DNA from: CAIYTF01 sp963664845
GTDB taxonomy: Bacteria; Bacteroidota; Ignavibacteria; Ignavibacteriales; Ignavibacteriaceae
Length of the DNA stretch: 64,000 nt
Direction of reading: 5' to 3'
NCBI GenBank assembly: GCA_963664845.1
Contig: OY761615.1
Coordinates: 4,464,001 to 4,528,000, forward strand
The position numbers were made by a program, and so were the translations under genes. A model generated the notes under the pieces. That model saw only the letters and a program-made list of their open reading frames with translations, was not told the origin of the DNA and ran no database searches. Positions 52,410 to 60,813 of the stretch are shown one piece after another; positions within the stretch are counted from its first letter, which is position 1, and each line of letters starts with the position of its first letter.

Positions 52410-52428
52410 TTAAGTTGACGCCTATGCG
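52410..52428 (-). repeat. 19-bp dispersed repeat, inverted copy
   Basis: Reverse complement of 52175-52193, exact over 19 bp. Confidence 0.7.
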
Positions 52429-52438
52429 TCTGGCGGGT

Positions 52439-52500
52439 CATGGGCGGCAAGCCCATGGTAACCTGCTTCAGAGTTTTACGTCCCTGGAGGGGCGAACAAA
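52439..52500. repeat. Palindromic repeat, family D copy 3 (partial)
   Basis: CATGGGCGGCAAGCCCATG followed by TCCCTGGAGGGGCGAACAAA. It lacks the first palindrome of the family. Confidence 0.6.
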
Positions 52501-52581
52501 AACGATTAATTAGTTTGAGTCCGTCTGCCAGTGGGAGGCTGTCGTATCTTTGAGTGGCTGTCTATTCACGCGCAGATATAA

Positions 52582-52618
52582 CAAAAAACGCCGCAAAAAC
52601 TCAGGTCTCTGCGGCGTT
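52582..52618 (-). terminator. Rho-independent terminator of the PPIase gene
   Basis: On the minus strand AACGCCGC (52618-52611) pairs with GCGGCGTT (52594-52587) and is followed by six Ts. 27 bp after the stop of the 52646 gene. Confidence 0.8.
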
Positions 52619-52645
52619 CAAAATCATACTTCGGCAATTCCCAAA

Positions 52646-54493
52646 TTACGGGTTCTGCTGAATTTGCTTCGCATAATCGTATATCCAGTCATAGTCCGGT
52701 GCAAACAGCGGAGCGGCCGGGATCTGCCCGCCGAATCCCAGTCGCCTCACGGCAAATGAAGGTATCGTACTGGTTTCAACCGTCTTGAAGGCCTGCCAGT
52801 CCACGTTGATGCCATATTTCTGTGCAAGCTCAACGGTGTGGCGGTCAAATTTTTTCTTTATCCGGTCGGAAACAATCTCCGTTCGCAGGCGGTCCTTACG
52901 CTCTTCGAACGTTTGTTTCGGATGCTCAACATATTCCTCCATTTTATCCAGCAGTTTAAAAATGGAATAGCCTTCAGGCATTTTAAGCGGCCCGTAAACA
53001 TCGCCCACTTTCATATCCCATGCAATCCGCCCAATGTCTCCCAATCTGTCCACGGGTGTAATGCCATAGGCGCCATCGGTCAGCTTCGTGGCAGCGCGTT
53101 TGTTGTAAGCATGTGCCAGCACTTTGAACTCCTCACCGTTTTTCAGACGGTTCAGAATGGTCTCAACGGTCTCAAGCGAGTCAGTCAAAATTTCCTGCAC
53201 GCTCACAGCTTTGGGGTATACGTAATCGCGGTTTTGCTTTTTATACAATGCTCTTGTCTCATCATCGGTAACATTCACCGAATCGGCATATAGCCTCCGT
53301 AACATCTGGGAGAGATAATTATCCCGCCACATGCCAACCTGCCGCACAACTTCAGGGTCCTTATCCATGTTCATTTTGCGCCCTTCCGCTGCAAGGAACT
53401 CACTCTCAAGATATTTCCGCGCCCGTATCTGGAGATTTTTAAATATACTTTGCAGACTCACGTCCGCTATGCGGAACCCTTCAAACGTGAATGCCAGGAT
53501 GAAATCGGAATAGGTGTTGGCAAAATATTCAGTGACAACAAACGGTTTTTTCAACGAGTCCGCGCTTATCAGCGATAATATTTTTGCCGCGTCCTGGGGC
53601 TCCAGACTGACGATGGTGGTGTCCGCCATTCCCATGTATTTCTTCTTTTCACGCAGATTTGTCGAAAGATGCACGGCGAACGATCTCAGCAGGGCAGCAT
53701 CTATCTCGGCCTTTTTGTTGTTGAAAAACTTATAGAAAAACTGTTTGTACCGTTCGTTCTCTTTTCTGGTTTTGAGCACCTTTTTTGCCAGTTGCGTCGT
53801 GCGGTCAGTCGGATCACCCGGGTGGATTGTCATTTCCTGTTTCAGGTTGACGATGTGGAAAATATACCAACCGGCAGGTGTATAGATGGGCTGCGTATAG
53901 TTGTTCCCGGTTAAGGCATACAAAGCATCCTCAACATCCTCTGCCATCTGGCCATATTTCACTTCCTGTGGATTTTTTTGCAGGCTGTATTCATCGCGGG
54001 TGGAAACCACGGTATCGAAATCGGCACCTTTTTGCAGAACATTATAAAGGGCAAAAATTTCCGTGGAGTCTTCCGCGTAGATATAACGCACGTAGAGTTT
54101 GGTTGCCTGCCGGCGTACCGCTTCATCAAGTTCGGCATCGGTATAAACGGCTTTTCCTCTGATCTCATCCATGTACAGTTTATCCCGGATGAACATGCTC
54201 TCAAACTGGCGGGTGGCTGAAGTGATGGCCCGTGAAGTGTCCAGGTGGCGTTCTTCGGCATCAAGTGCCCAGAGCTTTTCGGCAATCAGACCGTGCAGAA
54301 AATTAAGCCGCGCGCTCTCGATGGTCCCTTTGTTCTGGGAATAAAGAGTTGGAGTGAATTCATACCGTTCCTGCAGATCGTGTTTGGATATTTTTTTGCC
54401 GCCGGCACTTCCCACAATTACATTATCGTCGGGGCTTTGCGCAAAGGTAGAGCACGCTAAACCCATGCATATGAGCAATACTAATTTTTTCAT
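52646..54493 (-). CDS. Periplasmic PpiC/SurA-type peptidyl-prolyl isomerase
   Basis: A 615-residue exported protein: signal peptide (KLVLLICMGLACSTFA), a helical chaperone-like N-terminal part, a first parvulin-like domain about 135-215 (YVRYIYAEDSTEIFALYNVL ... GWYIFHIVN) and a second, clearer one about 430-520 (VSVQEILTDSLETVETILNR, LKNGEEFKVLAHAYNKRAA, GYSIFKLLDKMEEY). It likely assists folding of exported proteins, including outer-membrane proteins. It carries its own terminator. The first domain appears degenerate. Confidence 0.85.
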   Translation of the reverse strand: MKKLVLLICMGLACSTFAQSPDDNVIVGSAGGKKISKHDLQERYEFTPTLYSQNKGTIESARLNFLHGLIAEKLWALDAEERHLDTSRAITSATRQFESMFIRDKLYMDEIRGKAVYTDAELDEAVRRQATKLYVRYIYAEDSTEIFALYNVLQKGADFDTVVSTRDEYSLQKNPQEVKYGQMAEDVEDALYALTGNNYTQPIYTPAGWYIFHIVNLKQEMTIHPGDPTDRTTQLAKKVLKTRKENERYKQFFYKFFNNKKAEIDAALLRSFAVHLSTNLREKKKYMGMADTTIVSLEPQDAAKILSLISADSLKKPFVVTEYFANTYSDFILAFTFEGFRIADVSLQSIFKNLQIRARKYLESEFLAAEGRKMNMDKDPEVVRQVGMWRDNYLSQMLRRLYADSVNVTDDETRALYKKQNRDYVYPKAVSVQEILTDSLETVETILNRLKNGEEFKVLAHAYNKRAATKLTDGAYGITPVDRLGDIGRIAWDMKVGDVYGPLKMPEGYSIFKLLDKMEEYVEHPKQTFEERKDRLRTEIVSDRIKKKFDRHTVELAQKYGINVDWQAFKTVETSTIPSFAVRRLGFGGQIPAAPLFAPDYDWIYDYAKQIQQNP

Positions 54494-54549
54494 GCGCCTC
54501 AGAATAATTTGATAATTATATAAAATAAACTCAGAAAGATAGCAATATT

Positions 54550-54587
54550 AAAAAAAACACGCAGGCTAATTTATAGTCCCCTGCCTG
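54550..54587 (-). terminator. Probable terminator overlapping the end of the SDR gene
   Basis: On the minus strand CAGGC (54587-54583) pairs with GCCTG (54566-54562), followed by CGTGTTTTTTTT. The hairpin includes the stop codon of the 54571 gene, and the stem is short. Confidence 0.45.
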
Positions 54588-55491
54588 TTATCTCCTTTAA
54601 CGCGTAAGTAATGTCGCTGAATTTGAACTGATAACCCGCATCAGTCAGCCTTGCCGGCAGCACCCGTTGGCTCTTGGTTATCTCAACAGATGCCTCACCC
54701 ATAACTGCCTGCAGCACAAAACCGGGCACGGGGAACAGGGAAGGCCGGTGCAGGGTTTTCCCAATCACCTTTGCCAGCTCTTTCATCTGCACCGGATGAG
54801 GCGCAACCGCGTTATAGACGCCCGATGCCTGGTTGTTCTCAAGCACGTATGCAAAAATGGCGCACGTGTCCTCAAGCGAAATCCAGGAGAACCATTGCTT
54901 GCCCGATCCAAGATGCCCGCCAACAAAAAGCCGGAAGGGCAGAAGCATTTGCGGCAGCGCCCCGCCTTTGGTGGTGAGCACAATTCCCGTCCGCACGCTC
55001 ACCCACCGGGCACCATATTTTTCCGATTGCCGTGCCGCATCTTCCCACGATGAACAAACATCGGAAAGAAATCCTGTTCCTTTGGAGGATGCCTCGGTGA
55101 GAATTTCGTCTTTCCGGCTGCCGTAAAAACCCGTTGCGGAGGCACAGATGAACGTTTTGGGGAAGTGGTTGATCGATTTGAATGCATCAATTATCGCCGC
55201 GGTCGATGCAGTTCTGCTGTTCAGTATCTCCGCTTTGTAGGCTGCGTTCCAGCGTTTCCCCACAACGCTTGCACCTGCCAGGTGGATAACCGAATCGATC
55301 TCAGCCAGTTTTGCCGGTTCATTGATGCGGTAATTGCTGTCCCATGAAACAAAGCCGTCGGCAACGGTTGCCAGATTTTCGGGAAGCTTTTTTCTGGTGG
55401 TGAGGACAATAATATTGTGTCCCCCGTCATGCAGTCTTGCGGCCAGTTCTCCGCCAATCAGTCCAGTTGCTCCGGAAAGTAAAATGTTCAT
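54571..55491 (-). CDS. TIGR01777-family SDR epimerase (YfcH-like)
   Basis: A 306-residue extended short-chain dehydrogenase-like protein. The Rossmann motif SGATGLIG (6-13), WDSNYRI, VIHLAGASVVGKRW and FICASATGFYGSR (YxxxK-region equivalent) are family marks, and the C-terminal SQRVLPARLTDAGYQFKFSD is the DUF1731 ending. It is cytoplasmic. The substrate is not known for this family. Confidence 0.9.
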   Translation of the reverse strand: MNILLSGATGLIGGELAARLHDGGHNIIVLTTRKKLPENLATVADGFVSWDSNYRINEPAKLAEIDSVIHLAGASVVGKRWNAAYKAEILNSRTASTAAIIDAFKSINHFPKTFICASATGFYGSRKDEILTEASSKGTGFLSDVCSSWEDAARQSEKYGARWVSVRTGIVLTTKGGALPQMLLPFRLFVGGHLGSGKQWFSWISLEDTCAIFAYVLENNQASGVYNAVAPHPVQMKELAKVIGKTLHRPSLFPVPGFVLQAVMGEASVEITKSQRVLPARLTDAGYQFKFSDITYALKEITGRGL

Positions 55492-55831
55492 AAATTCCTT
55501 TTTTGCGCCATGTGTTTTATGGGGAAGCGAAATTTTGTATAATTCATCTTGTAAAAATAGAAAAATTACGGTTTACTCTCCTGCCCAATCGCAATGGGCT
55601 GGAAACAATAATCCTGATAATCAGGCTGTCTTAAAAGTCAAATATTTGATTTCTATCCGTGGAAATCCGTTCAAATCCGCGTTATCCGCGTACCATTTTA
55701 CCCTTTTGAGACAGCCTCTTAGGGGTGGGTTCACAGTTGTGATGTTCTTTATCAGATTCTAACGGTATCCTGTTTGCAACGGCTCTTATTGTCGAAACAA
55801 AGTATATTTCTGAAATAACCTATAGTTACCT
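55492..55831. other. Intergenic region with MITE-like element
   Basis: No gene. Contains the inverted-repeat element at 55623-55717; the remainder (about 55735-55830) presumably holds the promoter of the acyltransferase gene. Confidence 0.5.
55623..55717. repeat. Short inverted-repeat (MITE-like) element, copy 4
   Basis: A 95-bp element with 15-bp terminal inverted repeats AGGCTGTCTTAAAAG and CTTTTGAGACAGCCT (one mismatch). Core: TTTCTATCCGTGGAAATCCG and TTCAAATCCGCGTTATCCGC. Confidence 0.7.
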
Positions 55832-56962
55832 ATGCGCGAACGACTGCAATTTATAGACCTTCACCGGGCCATCGTCATTTTAGTTATGATCGAAGTCCAC
55901 GTGTTCAATGCGTTTATGCAAACTGCCCTCAGGCAAACCGGGTGGTTCCACACGCTGAATTTCATCAATGGCCTTGTTGCTCCTTCGTTTTTGTTCATCT
56001 CGGGCTTCATCTTCGTGTTCACCACGGAAAAAAAGATGGACGAATACCGCAAGTTCTCGGGTGTTTTCTGGAAACAACTGGGACGCCTCCTCGCTATATG
56101 GATAATTGGCTACAGCGTCCGCTGGAACCTGTTCAGTCTGCACGAGATGGTGGCCTATTTCCAGGCGGAACAATGGGCGGACTTTTTCAAGGTGGATGTT
56201 CTGCAGACTATTGCGGTCGGGTTGCTGGTGCTGTTCGCCCTGCGGCTGCTCAAAATATCCACGCCACGCCTGAAATGGACATTGGCGGCCCTGACGGTGC
56301 TGGTGGGCGTGTTGTCACCGTTCATGTATATGATCAACTTCCACGGGTTTTTGCCCTGGGGTGTGGCGAACTATTTCAATAACACCGGCGGATCGTTGTT
56401 CCCGCTGTTTCCCTGGCTGGCATTTCTGTTTGCCGGCGGTGTGGTTGCCACGCTGTTCCAGAAAGTGAAAGGCGATGCCGCCCTCACCAAAAAATTCTTC
56501 ACCCGGTTTCTCATTGCCGGAGTTGCCATGATAATCCTCGGGCACCTGCTCTTCACCGGTAACTCACCTATCTATATCTGGGTACCCCAGCCAAACATTT
56601 TCTTCCTCATGGCACGGATAGGGTACGTGTCGGTGATCTTCTACCTGTGCTGGCTTGTCTGTCTGAAAGTCGATTTTTCCAAATCGGCTGTGCTCGATCT
56701 GAGCAAGGCATCGCTGCTTGCTTACTGGCTGCACCTGATGATAATATACAAATACCTCTGGGCCAACCGCGGGCTGAGCGACATAATAAAGAATTCGCTT
56801 AATCAGTATGAATGTATCCTTGCAACCATTCTTATGATACTTGTTGTGCAGGATGTTGCCATCGTGTGGAACCGGCTGAAAGAGAACCGGCCAAAGCTTG
56901 GTATGTATATTGGCAGGGGAGTGGTGTTTCTGCCGCTTGCCTATTTCCTTTTCCGGTGGTGA
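55832..56962 (+). CDS. HGSNAT/DUF1624-type membrane acyltransferase
   Basis: A 376-residue integral membrane protein with about ten segments. The start RLQFIDLHRAIVILVMIEVH, with His in the first helix, GLVAPSFLFISGFIFVF and the later FPLFPWLAFLFAGGVV match the heparan-alpha-glucosaminide N-acetyltransferase catalytic-domain family (DUF1624). Such proteins probably transfer acetyl groups across the membrane to sugars. The acceptor is unknown. Monocistronic in appearance. Confidence 0.8.
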   Translation: MRERLQFIDLHRAIVILVMIEVHVFNAFMQTALRQTGWFHTLNFINGLVAPSFLFISGFIFVFTTEKKMDEYRKFSGVFWKQLGRLLAIWIIGYSVRWNLFSLHEMVAYFQAEQWADFFKVDVLQTIAVGLLVLFALRLLKISTPRLKWTLAALTVLVGVLSPFMYMINFHGFLPWGVANYFNNTGGSLFPLFPWLAFLFAGGVVATLFQKVKGDAALTKKFFTRFLIAGVAMIILGHLLFTGNSPIYIWVPQPNIFFLMARIGYVSVIFYLCWLVCLKVDFSKSAVLDLSKASLLAYWLHLMIIYKYLWANRGLSDIIKNSLNQYECILATILMILVVQDVAIVWNRLKENRPKLGMYIGRGVVFLPLAYFLFRW

Positions 56963-57137
56963 TATAACCAAAATCACACCTGCGGCTATGGAAAAATATT
57001 ATGCTTGATTGATTGCAGGTTTTCTGTTTTATTGGCATTATTGTTCGCTGGCTTTTAAGAAGGTACTTTCCTTTGGACACGGATGTTGCGGTTCCGTAAA
57101 TCACTATATACTCAACTAAACTACAGGAACAAAGGCC

Positions 57138-57566
57138 ATGGATGCACTGACAGTTTTAAAAGGAGATTATTCGATCAGCACGGATAAGGATAAGCTCCAG
57201 CTTGACGTTATATTCTCCTATCTTTCCGAACGGTCATATTGGGCCAATGAGCGGCCTTACGCAACCTTTATCCGGTGCGTGGAAGGTGCGTTATGTTTTG
57301 GCATATATCATAAAGACCGGCAAGCCGGCTTTGCCCGTGTTATCACCGATTTTGCAACGTTTGCCTATCTGGCCGATGTGTTCGTGCTTGAGGAATATCG
57401 TGCGCAGGGACTTTCGAAATGGCTGATGGAAGTCATCATGTCCCACCCCGAATTACAGATAGTTAAACGGTGGCTGCTGGCCACAGCCGACGCCCACGGT
57501 CTCTACGCAAAGTACGGCTTCACCCCCCTCGGCAAACCCGAACGCTGGATGGAGAAAATGAAGTGA
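57138..57566 (+). CDS. GNAT-family N-acetyltransferase
   Basis: 142 residues with the GNAT core: FARVITDFATFAYLADVFVL then EEYRAQGLSKWLMEVIM, the acetyl-CoA-binding R/Q-x-x-G region, and DAHGLYAKYGFTPLGKPERW at the C-terminus. The substrate is unknown. AGGAAC lies upstream of the ATG. Confidence 0.9.
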   Translation: MDALTVLKGDYSISTDKDKLQLDVIFSYLSERSYWANERPYATFIRCVEGALCFGIYHKDRQAGFARVITDFATFAYLADVFVLEEYRAQGLSKWLMEVIMSHPELQIVKRWLLATADAHGLYAKYGFTPLGKPERWMEKMK

Positions 57567-57582
57567 CGGGGGAAATGCGTGA

Positions 57583-57915
57583 AGGATTGACTGGTTTAAA
57601 GTCACCTTCATTACAGTAAGGCCCGAATCTGAAGGGACAGACAAGGGACAGGTAGGTGGTCAGACAGGTGGCCAAATAGGTGGCCAAAAGGAACTGTTGC
57701 CAAAATTAACCGCTAAGCAGCTCAATGTTTTGAGCCTGATAGCGGGAAATCCGTCTATTACCAGAAAAGAGCTTGCAGAAATTCTTGGGATAAATGAATC
57801 TGCTGTACGGAAACATTTTGATGCTCTGAGAAAAAAAGGCTTTATTGAACGTATTGGAAAAACTGCCGACAGCAGCTGGATAATCCTTCGTTCACCTGAG
57901 GAATTAAAGGAATAA
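57583..57915 (+). pseudogene. C-terminal remnant of an AlbA_2/HATPase_c_4-type regulator
   Basis: An open frame from a stop at 57580 to 57915 with no ATG at its beginning. It reads RIDWFKVTFITVRPESEG, then a Gly-Gln linker (QVGGQTGGQIGGQK), then a winged-helix (NPSITRKELAEILGINESAV ... HFDALRKKGFIERIG). This is the usual C-terminus of RecG-like/Schlafen-AlbA ATP-binding transcriptional regulators (about 450-500 residues), whose N-terminal domains are missing here. A TTG at 57697 could still start a 72-residue HTH protein. More likely a leftover of a deleted gene. Confidence 0.7.
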
Positions 57916-58128
57916 ACCAATCTCTCGCTATTGGTGAGAAAAATTAACCGGATCAATAATATAGTCATTTTATCTAGGGCTATAACGGCGGAAGAAAGCG
58001 AATTTTAGCAGAAGCTTTGCGCTGATAAACAAGTAAAGATATAATCCCTAATTGTACTTATTTGTTTGTATTGGTAAGTTAAATCTTTTATGCTAAGGAA
58101 AACTTGATTTTTCAATGAATTGAAAGAC

Positions 58129-58827
58129 ATGAAACAATTTAAAATAAATATCGCTTTCCCGATCACAAACCTGTGCCTTATGGTTAATTTTGATAGGTTA
58201 CAAGAGTCAGATAAAACTAATTTCTTGCATGTATTTGGAAGTTTGGAGGACTACTTCATAGCAAAAAGCAATTTCGAGCTTCTACAAAATAGCTACTTAC
58301 TATTTAATTCATCTGTTGAACTGATAATTGATGAAAATAGTTTTAATCTCGGCTTGCCAAAATATGTTTTTGATCAGGCAAGAACGCTTCCGTTTTTTTT
58401 TCTCAAGAAGGAAAATAGTACTATTATGATACGGCTTTCCGGAGCCGATGAGGAAAGGGCAGCGGAAATTGTAAAAGAAATATTTTCTAATCCAATTATT
58501 GAATTCAAGACAATTTGGAGTAAATGGTTTAAGGACGGGGCCGTTGATACAGAAAAAGTTCTTGGTAATGAAACTCCCATTGTTGTGAATGGTGGTCTGC
58601 ACACACGGGCATCAGTTGACATAATAAAACATGCGGTGAAATTTGAATCTGAAATATTCCTTTTAGGGAATAAATATTTCGCTAATGCCAAGGATATCAT
58701 TAGCGTCATGACGCTTGCCACCAGTAAAGGCGAAAAGATAAATGTTTTTGCCTGTGGGAATGATGCAAAACAGGCTGTGGAAGCGCTTTCGATTTTACTT
58801 TCATTAGACTCACTGGGATATATATGA
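58129..58827 (+). CDS. HPr-domain protein with divergent N-terminal half
   Basis: 232 residues from the ATG at 58129 (a TTG three codons upstream is possible). Residues about 148-225 align with PTS phosphocarrier HPr: GLHTRAS carries the phosphorylatable His (158) and Arg160, and NAKDIISVMTLATSKGEKIN and CGNDAKQAVEALSILL follow. The Pro after Arg is lost and the regulatory Ser46 position is Asp189. The N-terminal half ends in a stretch of HPr-like pattern (NSTIMIRLSGADEERAAEIV) without the His, so it may be a degenerate first HPr domain. It is translationally coupled (58824-58827) to the membrane protein gene broken by the IS. Role unknown; a regulatory PTS function is possible. Confidence 0.75.
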   Translation: MKQFKINIAFPITNLCLMVNFDRLQESDKTNFLHVFGSLEDYFIAKSNFELLQNSYLLFNSSVELIIDENSFNLGLPKYVFDQARTLPFFFLKKENSTIMIRLSGADEERAAEIVKEIFSNPIIEFKTIWSKWFKDGAVDTEKVLGNETPIVVNGGLHTRASVDIIKHAVKFESEIFLLGNKYFANAKDIISVMTLATSKGEKINVFACGNDAKQAVEALSILLSLDSLGYI

Positions 58828-59316
58828 ACCATTTTAGTTTTTTTTTATTACAATTTATTTCATCTCTGCTTTCATTGGGCTTTGTAGCCTTGCTTATTTA
58901 TGTTTTCCGTGAATGGATTAAACGGGCAATTGATAGCTATTATAAGAATGCGGAGTCTGAAGAGACATTTAAAAACCAGGTAAAGCTTGACATCATGAAG
59001 CAGCAGATGCCAATGGCGATTGAAATGGTAGAACTTATTTATAAGGCAAGAAATTATGCAAAAACGATTTTAGATAAACAGACTGCTTTAGTAAAAGAAA
59101 AGGAACTTTTCTCTCAAAGTATAGCGCGGTTGACAGAACGATTGTATCTATATAGAGTCTTAATGGATCAGGATGTTTTCGAAATAATTCATTGCGTAAA
59201 ACGTGCGGGTCAGGATTTTTTTTTATATCTGGATGTTTCGGATAGGGCCGAAAATTTGAGGAAGGGCGAGCTTTATTTCTCTAAAGAAATATATGAAAAA
59301 ATGAACAGCCTATACG

Positions 59317-59325
59317 AAATTATAG
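59317..59325. repeat. Target-site duplication AAATTATAG, left copy
   Basis: A 9-bp direct repeat that directly abuts the left IS end; the other copy is at 60731-60739. Nine bp fits IS4-type transposition. Confidence 0.85.
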
Positions 59326-60730
59326 TTCGAGTTTCCCCAAAAATACTATTTGCTAAAAACAGGCAAAACAATAAGTTATAGTTCCGTAATTACCATGAAA
59401 GGAAAAAGCAATGGTTGCGCGGAAAAAAAAACTGCCTGCAAGACAAATAGTAATTCAACTTCAAAGATTATTGCATGATTTCAGCAGTAAAGTCAGTATA
59501 GGGCAAAAAGGGACGAAACGTCGGTTTATTGCAGAAGCGATCAGCGGTATCCTTCTGAGCGGAAGTTCAGTTCTTAGCCGCATAGCATCAGCGCTCCTTA
59601 AGGCTAATCACTCATTCCATGGCATAGAGAAGCGATTGGGATATGAATTACACAGCGAACTCCAAACGACCCTCCTCCGTTCGAATGCAAACCAAATAGT
59701 CCACCACAGTGGCTATTTGGGGAAAGAGCCCGTCTTTGCACTTGATTTAACGGACATTAATAAAGAAGGCAGTCATGTGTTTGAATGCATGGACAAGGTT
59801 CATGACGGATCAGAAGGAAAACTGGTTGATGGTTATTGGAGTGTTGTTATCGAGGGAATCCAAAACAAGGGGGAGCATATTCCTTTGTATATGGATATGT
59901 TTTCGACAAAAGCCAAGGGTTTTACCAGTATAAATACCGAAATCAAAAATGCCGTTGAACACATAGTAACTATTTTTGGATTGGTTGGGCATTGGATAAT
60001 GGATCGGGGATTTGACAGCAGCTGGAACTTTGCCTTTTTCAGCAGCATGCGTTTATCCTTTATAATTCGCGGGTATAAAGTTCGGAGCGTTATGAATGAA
60101 GGGGGGCATATGGAACTGATACAGGATATTGTTAATAAAACAGAACTACCTGGCAGATATCCGTTTTATCAATACTATATGTTACAGAAAAATGGACGCA
60201 AGATGAAATGGGCAAAAAGAGAAACAAAGATCAAATACGGGTACTGTACAATAAAGGTAGTACCGAATGGGAGTACGGTAAAAGAAACGATCCCTCTTCA
60301 AGTAATTATTGTTGAGGGGATAGAGAAAGCCGGCGAGCGAAGCTATTTTTATACTAATGTTCCCATCAGGAAACTGCGTGACGCTTTAGCAATAGCAAAG
60401 TTATATGGGAAACGATGGGGCTGTGAAGAAGGGATTCGGTTTGTCAAGCAAGCGTTAGCGCTTGAAGATATCAGGGTACAATCATATAAGGCTTTTCAGC
60501 AACTGGTCGTGCTGATTCAGATAAGTATCCTTGCGCTGTGGAACTGTTTGCAATACCTGCAAAAACGACAGAAGATGTTGTTTACTTGGCTTATAGATTT
60601 TAGCTTCTTAAGAAAAAAACGACCGCTGTTTCTGTTCTATAAACTACTGGAATCCATCCAAAAGCTCTTCGCTATAGAACTCTATTTAGCGCTGGTGGAA
60701 AAAGAGTGATTATTTTTGGGGAAACTCCAA
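59326..60730 (+). mobile_element. IS4-family insertion sequence, 1405 bp
   Basis: Bounded by 20-bp terminal inverted repeats: TTCGAGTTTCCCCAAAAATA (59326-59345) and TATTTTTGGGGAAACTCCAA (60711-60730), 19 of 20 matching. It is flanked by the 9-bp duplication AAATTATAG and carries one intact transposase gene. Intact ends, intact gene and perfect duplication suggest a recent insertion. Confidence 0.92.
59411..60709 (+). CDS. IS4-family DDE transposase
   Basis: A 432-residue transposase with the DDE triad: Asp in FALDLTDINKEG, Asp in WIMDRGFDSS, and Glu in YGKRWGCEEGIRFVKQ, which is the exact IS4 Y-x2-R-x3-E-x6-K signature. AAGGA lies 8 nt before the ATG. The gene is full length and ends just before the right terminal repeat, so the element is probably active or recently so. 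Confidence 0.93.
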   Translation: MVARKKKLPARQIVIQLQRLLHDFSSKVSIGQKGTKRRFIAEAISGILLSGSSVLSRIASALLKANHSFHGIEKRLGYELHSELQTTLLRSNANQIVHHSGYLGKEPVFALDLTDINKEGSHVFECMDKVHDGSEGKLVDGYWSVVIEGIQNKGEHIPLYMDMFSTKAKGFTSINTEIKNAVEHIVTIFGLVGHWIMDRGFDSSWNFAFFSSMRLSFIIRGYKVRSVMNEGGHMELIQDIVNKTELPGRYPFYQYYMLQKNGRKMKWAKRETKIKYGYCTIKVVPNGSTVKETIPLQVIIVEGIEKAGERSYFYTNVPIRKLRDALAIAKLYGKRWGCEEGIRFVKQALALEDIRVQSYKAFQQLVVLIQISILALWNCLQYLQKRQKMLFTWLIDFSFLRKKRPLFLFYKLLESIQKLFAIELYLALVEKE

Positions 60731-60739
60731 AAATTATAG
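60731..60739. repeat. Target-site duplication AAATTATAG, right copy
   Basis: Second copy of the 9-bp duplication at the right IS end; the interrupted gene resumes in frame from here. Confidence 0.85.
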
Positions 60740-60813
60740 ATGATGGGTATAAACAAATAAATGATTATTTTCAGAAAAAGTATAAAATCGGGGAAGATAT
60801 GCCAAGAGATTAA

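Larger units (their letters stand above)
51900..52645. other. Intergenic region upstream of enolase, repeats
   Basis: No gene seen. It contains an inverted pair of a 19-bp repeat (52175-52193 and 52410-52428), family D repeats (52271-52360, 52439-52500) and the PPIase terminator at 52582-52618. The enolase promoter should lie between about 51910 and 52060. Confidence 0.6.
58824..60813 (+). pseudogene. Single-pass membrane protein gene interrupted by IS4-family insertion
   Basis: The gene starts on the ATGA overlap with the HPr gene. It encodes a membrane helix (about 4-27) and a long helical cytoplasmic region (EWIKRAIDSYYKNAESEETF ... LTERLYLYRVLMDQDVFEII). The IS lies at 59326-60730. Removing it with one 9-bp copy joins ...NSLYEII to DDGYKQINDYFQKKYKIGED and a stop at 60811-60813, giving 191 residues in frame. 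The uninterrupted frame now ends at 59381 with about 18 residues encoded by the IS end, so a near-full-length product may still be made. Family not recognised. Confidence 0.8.

Noticed and set aside
60713..60733. Hairpin just after the transposase, first read as a terminator
   Set aside because: It is mostly the right terminal inverted repeat of the IS; the local pairing with CTCCAAAAA is partly accidental at the junction with the target duplication.
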